In this document: in pieces, positions 23,575 to 36,548 of the stretch
Layout of the letters: every line of letters begins with the position of its first letter
How positions within the stretch are numbered: the stretch's first letter is position 1
Assembly (NCBI RefSeq): GCF_047675955.1
Contig: NC_132915.1
Span: forward strand, 1,892,874-1,956,873
DNA from: Chlorocebus sabaeus
Lineage: Eukaryota > Chordata > Mammalia > Primates > Cercopithecidae
Length of the DNA stretch: 64,000 bases
Reading direction: 5' to 3'
Made by a program: the position numbers and the translations under genes
Notes under the pieces: generated by a model
The model's database searches: none
Told to the model about the DNA's origin: nothing
What the model saw: the letters and a program-made list of their open reading frames with translations, nothing else

Positions 23575-24261
23575 CAAGATGAGCACGTATTTTATGTGCA
23601 TACTATTCACCATCCCCCCAACTCCATGGAAAGCTTGTCTGGGAGTTTAGATAAAGATGGCTCCAGAGCTCTTGCTGAATTCCTGGCTATACCAGGTGCT
23701 CAAAAGTTGATGACTGACTATTATTTTAATATAATCATAACCCTTCATGATGGTTTTCAGGTGTTCAAAGCACTTCTCTGTATTTTCTTATTCGACCCTC
23801 ACAACATCTCTTATCAGGCTGACTTAGCAGAGTATCTGCATTTTATAGCTAAAGAGAAAAATACCAAAGAGATTAACTGGCTTTGCTAAGGCCATATGGC
23901 TCACATGGGGTAGGGCTAAGACTGGCACAAGTCCACTCTTCTTTGCTTTATGCCATAGTGCTTATCAGAGCCTGAATTTTCCTTAAGATGTGTTTTAATG
24001 ATATGTCCCGTCACAGTGTTTGATAAATGATAACATCAATAGCAGAGATATTATGTAGGCAAAAACAATTTTGGAATTGCATTTTTAAGTGCTCACTCAG
24101 CCTTAAGAGGGTAATTATATAATGAATTTAGAAAAGCCAGCCACTTTTGAAGACTTCCTATAATGGCAGCAATGATCTTGGATGCTAAGCAAAATAGTCA
24201 AGTATACTGTATTGCTCAGCATTTCTGTTTAGTTGGAAGCAAGAGTTTTCACATATTTCAC
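23575..24261. other. Intergenic DNA with a MIR-type remnant
   Basis: About 23730-23960 follows MIR ('ttattcgaccctcacaacat'). The rest is not recognised. Confidence 0.45.
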
Positions 24262-24472
24262 CCCCTATTCATTCAACAAATATTTATTAAGTGCCAGTTG
24301 CATGCCAGTCTCTGTTCTCTGCACTGGAAATACAGCAGTGAGCAAAACAGTCCCTGCTCCCAGGAAGCTCAAACTCTTGTAGAGGGGACCAGAAAACAAA
24401 CAAATGAACACACACAGTGGACAATGTTATGGAGTAAGAAAAGGTGGAAAATGGGACAGAGAGGCTGGTCCG

Positions 24473-24911
24473 AAGCTAGGTGTGGTGGGGTGCGCCTATG
24501 GTCCCAGCTACTAGGGAGGCTGAGGCAGGAAGATTCTTTGAGCCCTGGAGTTTGGGACTGTAGATTGTGCCACTGCACTCCAGGCTGGGCAACAGAGCAA
24601 GAACCGATCTTTTTTTTCTTTTTTTTTTTTTGAGATGGAGTCTCGCTCTGTTGCCCAGGCTGGAATGTAGTGGCGTGATCTTGGCTCACTGCAACCTCCG
24701 TCTTCTGGGTTTAAGCAGATCTCTGCCTCAGCCTCCCAAGTAGCTGGGATTATAGGCAAGTGCCACCACACCCGGCTAATTTTTATATTTTTAGTAGAGA
24801 CGGCGTTTCAACCACCTTGACCAGGCTGGTCTTGAACTCCTGACTTCATGATCCACCAGCCTCAGCCTCCCTAAGTTCTGGGATGACAGGAGTGAGCCAC
24901 TATGCCCAACC
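24473..24911. mobile_element. Opposed Alu pair
   Basis: A partial sense right monomer (24473-24608) is followed at once by a full antisense Alu (24609-24911). Confidence 0.8.
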
Positions 24912-24927
24912 AAACCCATGAATGAAT

Positions 24928-25102
<175 letters not shown>

Positions 25103-25274
25103 CTAAGCTAAGCTGGTCAGGGAAGTTCTCTTTGATTAGGAGACATCTGAGCAGGGACTTAAAAGAATTTAGGGAGTGAGCCATATTAGGGAAACTTGGC
25201 TCCAAGCAGAGCAGACAGCAAGTAGAAACATCCTTTAACAGTAGAAAGGCCCTGGGACAAGAGAAAAAACTCTC

Positions 25275-25763
25275 TCATTCTCTCTCTCTCTCTCTCTCTT
25301 TTTTTAAAGAGGCAAGGTTTTGCTCTGTCGCCCAGGCTGGAGAGGAGGGGCATAATCACAGCTCACTGTAAACTTGAATTAGGCTCAGGCAATCCTCCCA
25401 CCTCAGCCTCCCAAGTACCTAGAACTACAGGCATGCCTCACCACACCTGGCTAATTTTTAAATTTTTTGTAGAGATAGGGTCTCACTGTGTTGCCCAGGC
25501 TGGTCTCGAACTCCTGGCCTCAAGCAATCCACCCACCTCAGCCTTCCAAAGTACTGGGATTATAGGTGTGAGTTTCATTCTTAGAAGTGTAGAAAATAGC
25601 CGGGCATGGTGGCAGGTGCCTGTAACCCCAGCTACTCGGAAGGCTGAGACAGGAGAACAACCTGAACCGGGAGGCGGACGTTGCAGTGAGCGGAGAACGC
25701 GCCATTGCACTCCAGCCTGGGCATCAACAGCGAAACTCAGCCTCAAAAAAAAAAAAAAAAAAA
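25275..25763. mobile_element. (TC)n, antisense AluJ and partial sense Alu
   Basis: (TC)n at 25275-25298, AluJ-like 25299-25573 and sense right part 25598-25763. Confidence 0.8.
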
Positions 25764-25880
25764 TGTAGAAGACAAATTCTCTCATTCCCCAGTGATCCAG
25801 AGGAGGGCCACTCTCAACTTTCCCCCCAATATTAGAGTTAGTGAGAAGAATGTCTTGTATTTACATGATTACTTTTATTT

Positions 25881-26214
25881 AAAATAATATCTCTAGGCCG
25901 GGCGCGGTGGCTCACCCCTGTAATCCCAGCACTTTGGGAGGCCGAGGCGGGCGGATCACGAGGTCAGGAGATCGAGACCATCCTGACTAACACGGTGAAA
26001 CCCCGTCTCTACTAAAAATACAAAAAATTATCCGGGCGAGGTGGCGGGCGCCTGTGGTCCCAGCTACTCGGGAGGCTGAGGCAGGAGAACGGCGTGAACC
26101 CAGGAGGTGGAGCTTGCAGTGAGCCGAGATCTCACCACTGCACTCCAGCCTGGGCGACAGAGTGAGACTCCGTCTCAAAAAATAATAATAATAAAATAAA
26201 ATAATATTTCTAAT
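25881..26214 (+). mobile_element. AluY with duplication
   Basis: Sense Alu between copies of 'aaaataatatctcta' (second copy has one change). Confidence 0.85.
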
Positions 26215-27463
26215 AGATAGTAAAAGCTAATATGCCTCTGTTACCTAAAGAATGTCAAATATTTTTGAGAATGAAACATTGATCATTTTATTTATTTATT
26301 TATTTATTCTACTTACCATTATGTCTTCACCATGCAGACAATTTTGTCTTTCTTCAATAAATTGAATTTTTACCTAAAGGGCTTGCTTAAGCTACACATC
26401 ATGAAGCGCTTGAAAAATTTAGTTGGCCAGGGAAGAACAACCAGAAGAGATGCCTTTCTAGCTGGACATGTGTTGAACTGAACTTCCTTCTGTGTCACAG
26501 AAAGCACACTTCTTGCTCAGGATGTTCATCTCCCATCCTCTTGGATTTTTGCCTATACTACGGAAATGTCCAGGATATTGGGTATCTTCGCGTTACTGAC
26601 TTCCCAGCTTAAGGATCTCTAAGGCTGAAACTCAGTGACTTAAAACAACCACCATCTCATTTTCTTATGACTCTGTGAGTTGACTGAACTCAACTAGGCA
26701 ATTCTGCTGGTCTTGTTTTGTATGTCTCTGGCAGTTGCAGTCAGATGGCCAACGGGGCTAAAGTGATCTGGGAGTGTGCCAGTACTAAAGGAATGGCTAC
26801 GTCTTTCTCCTTCCCCATGTAGTTTTAGGGCTTCTCCTCTCCAAGTGGCCTTTCCATGTGGCTGCTTGGACTTCCTTACAGAATGGCAGCTGGGTCCAAG
26901 GAGAATCCCAAGAAAAAGAAAGCAGAGGCTGCCATTTCTTTTAAATGCTAGGTCCGGAACTGGCACAGCGTCATTCCCACTACATTCCATTAGGTAGCAC
27001 AGGTCACAGCCAGTCCAGATTCCATGAAGGAAGTGACTGCACAAACACACGAGAACTGGGAGGTGTACCTCATTATGAGCCACCTCTGCAGAACAGTCCT
27101 AACACCTCATTTGCATTATCTTTATGTATATTTACTTTTGTTGGAAAATCACACAGAAAGGCCACAGGACATGCTGATACGAAGTATTAGGCAGAGTAAA
27201 AGGAAGGACTAACACTTTCTGGTGGCGGAATGAACAACCTTGAAGTAAAAGTGGCTTCCAAGCTTCCTCTTGAATGGTGAATAGTCTCCCTGAGGAGCTC
27301 AGGGAGGGTAAATCAAGCAGAGGAAACGGCATACGTGAGGTCACTGAGGCATGAAAGAGCCAGGGATGTTTGCAGAACACAGTCCTTTAAGGATCATATG
27401 AGAGGGTGGAGAAGGTGGTGGAAAAAACTGGAGAGGAAAGCTGTCATATGATTACGAAAGTAT
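26206..27463. other. Intergenic DNA, partly an ancient repeat
   Basis: (TTTA)n at 26285-26307. About 26620-27080 resembles a very old antisense LTR-like repeat ('ggaactggcacagcgtcatt'); the family is not certain. No supported gene. Confidence 0.4.
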
Positions 27464-27660
27464 AGCTAGGCATGGTGATACATGCCCGTGGTCCCAGCTA
27501 CTCGAGAAGCTGAGATTGCTTGAGCCTAGGAGTTTAAGACCAGCCTGGGCAACATAGCAAGACTCTGTATGGAAAAAAAAAAAAAAGAGAAAAGAGAGAA
27601 AAAGAGAGAGAGAGAGAGAATGCATGAATGAATGAAAACACGGAAAAAAAAAAAAAAGAG
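27464..27660 (+). mobile_element. Partial Alu with A/(GA)-rich tail
   Basis: A monomer-like piece to about 27573, then purine-rich simple sequence. Confidence 0.75.
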
Positions 27661-28808
27661 AAAAAAGATAAAGGTTCTATATCGGAAAATGAGTTAGCCA
27701 AGCTCAAGGTGAAGGGCACAGTCCTTCAGACTGCCAAGTCTGCCTAAGACTGCAGTCAGCAGCCACGATGAGTCAGAGCAGATAGATGCTACAAGGCTGT
27801 CCTCAAGTCAGACACCAGCTGCAAGTTCGGGGGCTCCCTGGGCCACCCTCGTTCAGACCAGCTAGCTGCAAATTAGGGTTCCCATGACCACCCTCAGGTT
27901 TGATAATTCACTAAAATGACTCACAGAACTCTGGAAAGTGTTATACTTACGGTTATAGCTTTGTTATAGTGGAAGGCTACAACTCAGAACCAGCCGAAGG
28001 AAGAGACACCACAAGTGAAAACCGTAGTGGATCCCCATGTGCAGTGCTCCTGTCCTCAGGAATGGTCACCGGCCCGGTGTCCACGTGTGGCAATGCACCG
28101 AGGACTGCCAGCCCAGGAAGCTGAGCCTCTGGTGTCCTCGTGCTTACTGGGACTTGATCACACTGTTTGCGTGGCTGACCTTTTTAGTCTCCATCCCCCT
28201 GGAGGTCTCGACTGATACGGCATGTCCCAAAGCCCCCACCAGAAATCACACGATTAGGGTTGTCTGATTGCAAAAGCTCTCCACACAAGTAAATAAATAG
28301 AAGGCGGGATATTCCAGGGACCCCAAAGTCACCTCCCAGTAGCCACACACACAAAGACCAGGCCTCTCTTCGGGGGAAGTGAACTGTGCGCCGCACGGCA
28401 CCCTGCTGCATTGTGAATACAGGTTAGGAGTGCGGGCTTTGGATTGTGTCTGGGTTTGCCTGCCCTGTGTGGTCGCCAGTCGCTGTGAGGCCTGGTTCTC
28501 CTCTTCTTTGGGACACTTGGTGGGACTGTGTTTTGCACACCCTTTGAAAACAGGTGTGGTCTCGTGACATGCCTCCGCTGAGCAGCAGAGCTTCAGGACT
28601 CAATGCTAGATTCACCACAGGCCCTTTCCTCTACCTCAGGGAGCCGAGAGGGTGTTGAGATGAAGGCTCCACCAGCCTGGACCCCTGAGTCACCGCAGGG
28701 AACATGTGCCCACCCCAACCCTTGCCAGACTTGCTGCCTGCGTGAGAAATAAACTTTGCTGTGTGAAACTGCTGAGATGTCGGATGTTCTTTGCCACAGA
28801 ATATCTCC
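27661..28808. other. Intergenic DNA, probable ancient LTR fragments
   Basis: 'aaaatgactcacagaactct' (about 27913) and 'gagaaataaactttgctgtg' (about 28744) resemble old ERVL/MaLR LTR pieces. No gene seen. Confidence 0.35.
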
Positions 28809-29107
28809 TTTTTTTTTTTTTCCAGACGGAGTCTTGCTCTCTTGCCAGGCTGGAGTGCAGTGGCGTGATCTTGGCTCACTGCAACCTCCATCTCCTGGGT
28901 TCAAACCATTCTCCTGCCTCAGCCTCCTGAGTAGCTGGGACTACAGGTGCATGCCACCACGCCCGGCTAAGTTTTGTATTTTTAGTAGAGATAGGGTTTC
29001 ACCATGTTGGCCGGGATGGTCTTGATCTCTTGACTTTGTGATTCGCCTGCCTTGGCCTCCCCTTGGCTGGGATAACAGGCGTGAGCCACCGCGCCCTCCT
29101 GGTCCAT
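28809..29107 (-). mobile_element. AluS/Y
   Basis: Antisense; interrupts the LTR-like piece, with 'gaatatct' on both sides. Confidence 0.8.
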
Positions 29108-29129
29108 CGAATATCTTAGTCTAGCCTGA

Positions 29130-29255
29130 TGTTACATCACAGGTGACCCGGGGCAAGTTCTTCAGCTCCCCTGCGCCTCCGTTTTCTCACCTGTAAAATG
29201 GGGACAATAGTGCCGACCTCTCAAGACTCTGGTGAGAAGAACTGAGTGACGCACT
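29130..29255 (+). mobile_element. MIR core
   Basis: 'cacctgtaaaatggggacaa' is typical MIR. Confidence 0.6.
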
Positions 29256-29640
29256 GTGTCAGTTTGCTTGGGCTGCCATAACAAAGGCCCATAGGCTGGG
29301 GGGCTTAACCATGGGAAATTTACTTCCTCACAGTTCTGGAGGCTGGAAGTCCCAGACCAAGGTGTTGGCAGGGCTGGATTCTCCTGAGGCCTGTCTCCTG
29401 GGCTTGCTGCTGGCTGTCTTCTCCCTCTGTCTTCACAGAACCTTCGCTTTATGCATGTCTGGGCCCTACTCTCTGTTTATAAGGACAACAGCCATATAGG
29501 ATTAGGGTTCACCCTGATGACCGCATTTTAACTTAATTTCCTCGAAAGACCCCATCTCCACATATAGTCACATTTCAAGGTACTGGGGGTCAGTATTTCA
29601 ACATATGAATTTTAGGGGGGTCGAATTCAGCCCATAACAC
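29256..29640 (-). mobile_element. MLT1-type MaLR LTR
   Basis: The reverse complement starts 'tgttatgggctgaattcgac' and ends 'ggcagcccaagcaaactgac', the MLT1A-like form. Solo, antisense. Confidence 0.7.
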
Positions 29641-29826
29641 ACATAGAAAACATTTACAGTGGAACAGCACGTGGTGCATCATGAATATTCAATCAGATTA
29701 GTTATTATTATTACTATCATTATACTTTATATACACTGACAAGAAAATATAGCCAAGATAGTGTTACCTAAAGAAGGGTGCTGAACAATATATTTGCCAT
29801 TATCTCTTTTTAATTATTAATAAGCA

Positions 29827-30155
29827 AAGAATCATGTATACTTTTTTTTTTTTTTTTTGAGACGGAGTCTCGCTCTGTCGCCCAGGCTGTAGTGCAGTGG
29901 CCGGATCTCAGCCCACTGCAAGCTCCGCCTCCCAGGTCTACGCCATTCTCCTGCCTCAGCCTCCCGAGTAGTTGGGACTACAGGCGCCGCCACCTCGCCC
30001 GGCTAGTTTTTTGTATTTTTTAGTAGAGACGGGGTTTCACCGTGTTAGCCAGGCTGGTCTCGATCTCCTGACCTCGTGATCCGCCCGTCTTGGCCTCCCA
30101 AAGTGCTGGGATTACAGGCTTGAGCCACCACGCCCGGCAAGAATCATGTATACTT
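29827..30155 (-). mobile_element. Old World monkey AluY with 17-base duplication
   Basis: 'aagaatcatgtatactt' is at 29827-29843 and 30139-30155. The Alu carries 'ggcttgagccacc' and 'cacctcgcccggctag'. Confidence 0.9.
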
Positions 30156-30190
30156 AAGGACAAAAAAATTATTTAAAATATGCCAATCTG

Positions 30191-30390
30191 GGCTGGGCGT
30201 GATGGCTCATGCCTGTAATCCCAGCACTTTGGGAGGCCAAGGCTGGTGGATCACTTGCGGTCAGGAGTTCAAGACCAGCCTGGCCAACATGGTGAAACCC
30301 CGTCTCTACTAAAAATTAGCTGGCTCCTGTGTAGCTGGGATTACAGGTGCATGCCACCATGCCCAGCCAATTTTTGTATTTTTAGTAGAG
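30191..30390. mobile_element. Fold-back Alu chimera
   Basis: The sense left half (to about 30325) switches to antisense sequence (30326-30390), so 'ctctactaaaaattagctgg' faces its complement. Confidence 0.8.
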
Positions 30391-30449
30391 CCCGATGTTG
30401 TCTAGCCTGATGTCACATCATGGGTGACCTTGGTTAAGTTCTTCTGCTC

Positions 30450-30910
30450 CCCAGTCTGAAAAGGCTACATACTGTACCAGCCAACTCCATGACATTCTGG
30501 AAGGATATGTCCAGACGTAAAACTATGGAGACAGTAAAAAGATCAGTGGTTGCCAGGGGCTGATGGGGAGGGTGGGATGAAGAGGCGGAGCCCAGAGGAT
30601 ACTTAGGGCAGCGGCCCTGCTCTGTGTGATAGTGTAATGGTGGATACATGTCATTATACATTTGTCCAAGCACACAGAATGTGCATCCCCACGAGTGAGC
30701 CCTAATGCCAACTACGGACTCTGGGTGAGAACAATGCATGGATGTGGGCTCAGTGATGGTAACACGTGCACCATTCTGGTGGGGGATGTTGGCAGTGGGG
30801 AGGCTGTGAGTGGAAGCAGGGGGCCTGTGGGGCTCTGTACTTTCTGTTCAATGTTGCTGTGCATATGAAATCACTCTAAAAGTAGTCTATTACAGGTTTT
30901 TAAAATGCAG
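30450..30910 (+). mobile_element. L1M 3' UTR
   Basis: 'aaagatcagtggttgccagg' and 'ccattctggtgggggatgtt' are L1M 3' sequence. Confidence 0.65.
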
Positions 30911-31526
30911 AACAAGTAATATGCTAAACTGTTAATAATGATGGGGGTGGGTATATTACAAGGATATTTGGTTACCTATTTTGATAACATTTGAATTTCT
31001 TTTTACGTGTGTGTGTGCGCCTATGTAAATTTGTAGTCAGAAAAAAAAATGTGTAAGAAAACAAAAGGGTGGTCAGCTCCTGGGGATCAATAATCAAAGA
31101 CAAGCGCAGTTGCTCCGCATCCTGTACTTCTGCCCATGAAAGGTCTAACTCTCAGCTGATGCTCCATAAAGGTTGGCAACATCCTCACTGCTTGCTAATC
31201 TCTCAGCTGGGTCATGGCTCCGAAAGATGCTGGGAGGGAAGGGCTCATCCCCTCAGAAGCAACCTCTGCCCGCTCACTAGCAAGACCTGGCTAGGACTGA
31301 GAACTCCAAAGGACAGAGGGGCAAAGACTTAGGAGGGGCTCTGTATGTGTGAAGAAGTGTTCAGATGTTTGTGGGAAGGGACCCTGAAGGAAGGACCACC
31401 AGGACCAGAACAGACAGGGAGGGGCCTTCACAGGGGACTTCAGGGACCACAGCGCATGGTGAGGCCTTTTAAGCCAATGTAGAAGATAGCAAGTCTACCG
31501 GGTCTTTCCCCCTAGACTATATATGG
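30911..31526. other. Intergenic DNA, nothing recognised
   Basis: Apart from a short (GT)-rich patch near 31006, no feature is supported. Confidence 0.5.
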
Positions 31527-31844
31527 TGGGTTTGTTTGTTTGTTTGTTTGTTTTGTTTTGAGACAAGAGTCTCACTCTGTTGCTCAGGCTGGAGTGCAGT
31601 GGTGCAATTTCAGCTCACTGCAACCTCCACCTCCCGGGTTCAAGTGATTCTTGTGCCTCAGCCTCCCAAGTAGCTGGGATTACAGGCACATGCCACCACG
31701 CCCAGCTAATTTTTTGTATTTTTAGTAGAGACGGGGGTTTCACCATGTTGGCCAAGATGGTCTTGAACTCCTGACCTCAGGCAATCCACCCACCTCGGCC
31801 TCCCAAAGTGCTGGGATTATAGGCGCGAGCCACCGTGCCTGGCC
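31527..31844 (-). mobile_element. AluS with (GTTT)n tail
   Basis: Antisense Alu preceded by GTTT units. Confidence 0.85.
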
Positions 31845-31865
31845 TATATATGTTTTAAAACATGG

Positions 31866-32060
31866 CAGTGGCTTTGACTGGGACTTGGAAAATCTGAGGT
31901 CAATTTCCAGCTTTACTAATTGCTACTTCTGTGACCTCTGACAAATCATGTAGGTGTCTGACCATACGTTTCCTTGTGTATAAAATGGTGATCATGACGC
32001 CAGTCTTCCAGGATCTTTGTAAGGATTTCCTGGCATAATGTGGGTGCTCACTTGATTAAT
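31866..32060 (+). mobile_element. MIR
   Basis: 'tttccttgtgtataaaatgg' fits MIR. Confidence 0.55.
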
Positions 32061-32189
32061 GGATTGAGATATGTCTTCAAGAAGTGAACACCAATAGGCT
32101 GAACTGAGGAATTTGTAGGTAGGAACTGGGGTGGGGTGAGCAGGAAAAAGAAGCCTTTTATACAGAGAAGGGGGCCTTCTACACATTTT

Positions 32190-32477
32190 GTGTGTGTGTG
32201 TGTGAAATGGCATTGTTGCCCAGCTTGGAGTGCAATGGCGTGATCTCAGCTCACTGCAACCTCTGCCTCCTGGGTTCAAGCAACTGTCCTGCCTCTGCCT
32301 CCCGAGTAGCTGAGATTACAGGTGCCTGGACCACGCCTGAGTAATTTTTGTATTTTTAGTAGAGACGGGGTTTCACCATGTTGCCCAGGCTGGTCTTGAA
32401 CTCCTGATCTCAGGTGATCCGCCCACCTCAGCCTCCCAAAGTGCTGAGTTTATAGGCATGAGCCACTGCACCTGGCC
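32190..32477 (-). mobile_element. Alu with (GT)n in place of its tail
   Basis: The (GT)8 tract adjoins a slightly shortened antisense Alu. Confidence 0.8.
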
Positions 32478-32756
32478 AACAGCTTTTAGTTCCGTTTACA
32501 AACATCTATAAATATTATGTCTAATATGATAATACAATTTTTAAAATATTCCTGAGGGGAATAAACTAATCTAAGAGTAAAAATTCAGCTCCTCAGGTAT
32601 TAAATAAACCTGAAGGAGTTGAAAGAGCTCTGATGGTCCTGGGTGTGGCTGGGTAGGGGTGTGTTACACTGGGAGAGGCTCAATTGGTTAAGAGCCTGGG
32701 CTTTGATGACCATTCAGAGATAGGAAGTGAATCCTTGAGCCTATAATGACTTCTTT

Positions 32757-33366
32757 TTATTTTGTTTTGAGACAGAGTCTCACTCTGTCACCCAGGCTGG
32801 AGTGTAGTGGTGCAATCATGGCTCACTGCAGCCTCAATCTCCTGGACTCAAGCAATCCTCCCACCTCAGCCTCCTGAGTAGCTGGGACTACAGGTATGTC
32901 CCACAATGCCCTGCTAATTTTTTTTTTTTTTTTGAGACAGAGTTTTGCTCTTGTTGCCCAGGCTGCAGTGCAATGGCACAATCTCAGCTCACCACAACCT
33001 CCACCTCCTGGGTTCAAGTGATTCTTCTGCCTCGGCCTCCCAAGTAGCTGTGGTTACAGGCATGCGCCACCACACCCAGATAATTTTGTATTTTTAGTAG
33101 AGACGGAGTTTCTCCATGTTGGTCAGGCTGGTCTCGAACTGCTGACCTCAGGTGATCTGCCCACCTCGGCCTCCCACAGTGTTGACATTACAGGCGTGAG
33201 CCACCGCGGCCGGCCTCCCTGCTAATTTTTTTTTTTTTTTTTTTTTTTGTAGACACAAAGTCTCTCAATGTTGCCCAGGCGGGTCTCAAACTCGTAGGCT
33301 CAAGTGATCCTCCTGCCTTAGTCTCCCAAAGTGTTGGGATTACAGGCATGAGCCACTGTGCCTGGC
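32757..33366 (-). mobile_element. Alu nested in Alu
   Basis: An older antisense Alu (32757-32917 plus 33217-33366) is split by a younger one (about 32918-33213). 'ccctgctaatttt' is duplicated at the borders. Confidence 0.85.
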
Positions 33367-34274
33367 CTAAAGACTTCTTAAACAGACATTTTTTTCCTAG
33401 TAGCTACAGTGATTCTTAAGAAAGCAACTGTGGTCAACTCTAAACAAAGCCCTTGGATATCTCTAACTGATCCAGGCCACTGCTGATTTCCACATTTTCT
33501 CCAGTCAAATTTATCCCAGGACTTACTTTGATTGATTAACCCAAGAATGGGATGCAAATCTCTTCATGTCCCTCTCCTCAATTTAAAATTTTCGTATAAT
33601 AATCATTCAAGTGTGAGAATACATATGCCTACGGTCACTCATAGCAACATTGTTGAGAATGGTGAAAAATGGGAAACACCAAAATGTCCAGTACTAGGAA
33701 ACTGGTTAAGTACATTAGAGTATGCAAGTTATTAAGGTATTGCCTGGCAGCTCCAAACTCCCCCTTTATTGCCTGCACTGTGAAAAATGTATCTGGCTGG
33801 GCCTTTCGAATTGTTTTCCTTTGCCAGAAGGTGGATGTTAAGCCCCGTCAGTAGAGGGAGCTAGAGGGACAGTGGAAGAGAAAGAATACTTCTTTTCTGA
33901 GATCTGGGGTAGCTTGCTTGCCAGGCTCCTGCAGAGCACAGTTTTTTTTCTCACTACCTGGCCCCAGGTGGTTTTTTCTCTACGGTCTTCTAGGCTTCTA
34001 CTTTTCCCAGTTTTCAATTTAAGCAGTCGTGGCAGGATAACCAGGAGCCCCAGAACACATGGGGCCTGTGCACCAGCCAAGGGACCTCCGTCCCCATGTG
34101 GTAGTCAGGCTATCTTTTTCAATTATGTGCCTAGGTCCTGGGCTGAACACATTAAATGGACCAGCTGCTGGAGAAGGCCAAATGGCCTCAGTCACAAAGG
34201 ACAATTGTGTATCTATCCAGATGATACTGACAGAACTGATTTCTGACCGTGTATCTTTACTTTAGCTCCATGTT
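33367..34274. other. Intergenic DNA with L1M fragment
   Basis: 33585-33740 resembles L1M ('gtactaggaaactggttaag'). 33750-34270 is unrecognised, possibly an old ERV remnant; no gene. Confidence 0.4.
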
Positions 34275-34435
34275 TCTAAAATTTTACCGTATACAGGAAT
34301 CTCCTACACATGTTGTAAAGTGTAGATTCTAATTCAGTAGCTTTGGGATAGGCCTGAAATTCTGCATTTCTAAAAAATTCTCAGATGTGGAAGCCGCTGG
34401 TCCACAGACCATCCTTAAAGAAGTGAGACGCTAGC
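34275..34435 (+). mobile_element. MER5-type hAT element
   Basis: 'tagattctaattcagtagct' and 'ccgctggtccacagaccat' are MER5A/B sequence. Confidence 0.7.
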
Positions 34436-34626
34436 TTATTTTTGAACACACTTCTGAAGTGTAGTCTAAATAGGAGAACAGCCCTGTTTCAACATCTTAA
34501 CCCAATGTTAGCATAGACACAGTATAACTTTCACTCTGCAAAATGACGTTTTGTGTCTGTGTATACCAGTTGCCCCCACTAGGGCCTCAGTAAGCATATC
34601 CCCGAATCATTTCTTTTTCTTTCTCT

Positions 34627-34849
34627 TTTTTTTTTTTGAATTAAGACAGGGTCTCACTCTGTCACCCAGGCTGGAATGCAGTGGTGTGAACATGGTTCAC
34701 TGCAGCCTCTACCTCCTGAGTCCAGGTGATCCTCTGATCTCTCAGTCTCCCAAGTAGCTGGGACCACAGGAGCATGCCACCATGCCTGGCTAACTCTTAA
34801 ATTTTTTGTAGAGACAGGGTCCCACTGTGTTGCTCAGGCTGGTCTTGAA
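34627..34849 (-). mobile_element. Partial AluJ
   Basis: Antisense; breaks off after the middle of the left monomer. Confidence 0.75.
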
Positions 34850-34892
34850 ATCATTTCTATTAGTGATCTAGCTGTGGATTTACACACAATTC

Positions 34893-35223
34893 CCCTTTAG
34901 AGTGATTTTTTTTTTTTTTTTTTTTTAGATGGAGTTTCACTCTTGTCACCCAGGCTGTAGTCCAATGGTGAAATCTTGGCTCACTGCAACTTCTGCCTCC
35001 TGGGTTCAAGCACTTCTCCTGTCTCAGCCTCTCAAGTAGCTGGGATTACAGGAGTGCACCACCACACCTGGCTAATTTTTGTATTTTTAGTAGAGATGGG
35101 GTTTCACCATGTTGGCCAGGCTGGTCTTGAACTTCTGACCTCAAATGACCCACCTGCCTTGGCCTCCCAAAGTGCTGAGATTACAGGCGTGAGCCACTGT
35201 GCCTGGTTCCCTTTAGAGTGATT
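34893..35223 (-). mobile_element. Alu with perfect 15-base duplication
   Basis: 'ccctttagagtgatt' is at 34893-34907 and 35209-35223. Confidence 0.9.
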
Positions 35224-35265
35224 CTAAGAACTAGTGCTTTATATACACAGTGATGTCTGCCTCCT

Positions 35266-35568
35266 GCTTGCATAGGTCTTTTTATTTTTTTTTGAGACAG
35301 AGTCTTGCTCTATTGCTCAGTCTAGAGTGCAGTGGCGTGATCTTGGCTCACTGCAAGCTCCGCCTCCCGGGTTCACACCATTCTCCTGCCTCAGCCTCCC
35401 GAGTAGCTGGGACTACAGGCGCTGCCACCTCGCCTGGCTAATTTTTTGTGTTTTTAGTAGAAACGGGGTTTCACCGGTTAGCCAGGATGGTCTCGATCTC
35501 CCGATATCGCGATCCTCCCGGCTTGGCCTCCCAAAGTGCTGGGATGACGGTCGCTTGCATAGGTCTTT
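35266..35568 (-). mobile_element. AluY, slightly 5'-truncated, 16-base duplication
   Basis: 'gcttgcataggtcttt' is at 35266-35281 and 35553-35568. Confidence 0.9.
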
Positions 35569-35731
35569 AAGGAGAGAGACTAGTCCTACTAACACCCCAT
35601 GTTTTAGCTCGATGCTTAGCAGTAGAGCATGATAGTTAGACGTGTTCATGAGCTCAACTCTTCCACTTGCTGAGGCATTCATCTCAGTGTACCGTGGGAC
35701 TGCAAAAGCATCTACCTCATCAGGTTGTTGT

Positions 35732-36054
35732 AAGAATTAAATGAGGCCGGGCACGGTGGCTCACGCCTGTAATCCCTGCACTTTGGGAGCCCGAGGCGGG
35801 CGAATCATGAGGTCAGGAAATCGAGACCATCCTGGCCAACACGGTGAAACCCCGTCTCTACTAAAAATACAAAAAAAATCTAGCCGGACGTGGTGGCGGC
35901 GCCTGTAGTCCCAGCTACTTGGGAGGCTGAGGCAGGAGAATGGCGGGAACCCGAGGGGCGGAGCTTGCAGTGAGCCGAGATCATGCCACTGCACTCCAGC
36001 CTGGGGGGCAGAGGGAGACTCTGCCTCAAAAAAAAAAAAAAAAGAATTAAATGA
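35732..36054 (+). mobile_element. AluY with 13-base duplication
   Basis: 'aagaattaaatga' precedes the Alu and follows its tail. Confidence 0.9.
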
Positions 36055-36229
36055 ACAGATACAAAATGCTTAGAAATGATTACTGGTACCCAGTAAGCGC
36101 TATATAAGATTCAGCTTATGACTATCCACGAATGTGTCATATAATGAATCTTTCAGAAAAAAACAGTATCACATCTATTTGTCTTGTAATATGCATTTAT
36201 CAGCTTCTCTTCTATTAATTAATTTGCTG

Positions 36230-36548
36230 CATTTTTACTTTTTTTTTTTTGAGACAGAGTCTCACTGTGTTGCCCAGGCTAGAGTATAGTGGTATGATCA
36301 TGGCTCACTGCAGTCTCAACCTCCCTGACTCGAGCGATCCTCTGATCTCAGCCTCCCGAGTAGCTGGGACCGCAGGTGTACACCACCACAGCTGGCTAAT
36401 TTTTAAATTTTTTGTGGAGATGGGCTCTCATGGTGTTGCCCTGGCTGGTCTTAAACTCCTGGGCTCACGTGATCCTCACGCCTTGGCTTCCAAGAGTGCT
36501 GAGATTAAAATAAAAATGTGGCCACCACACCCAGTCACATTTTTACTT
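36230..36548 (-). mobile_element. AluJ/S with duplication
   Basis: 'catttttactt' is at 36230-36240 and 36538-36548. Confidence 0.85.
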
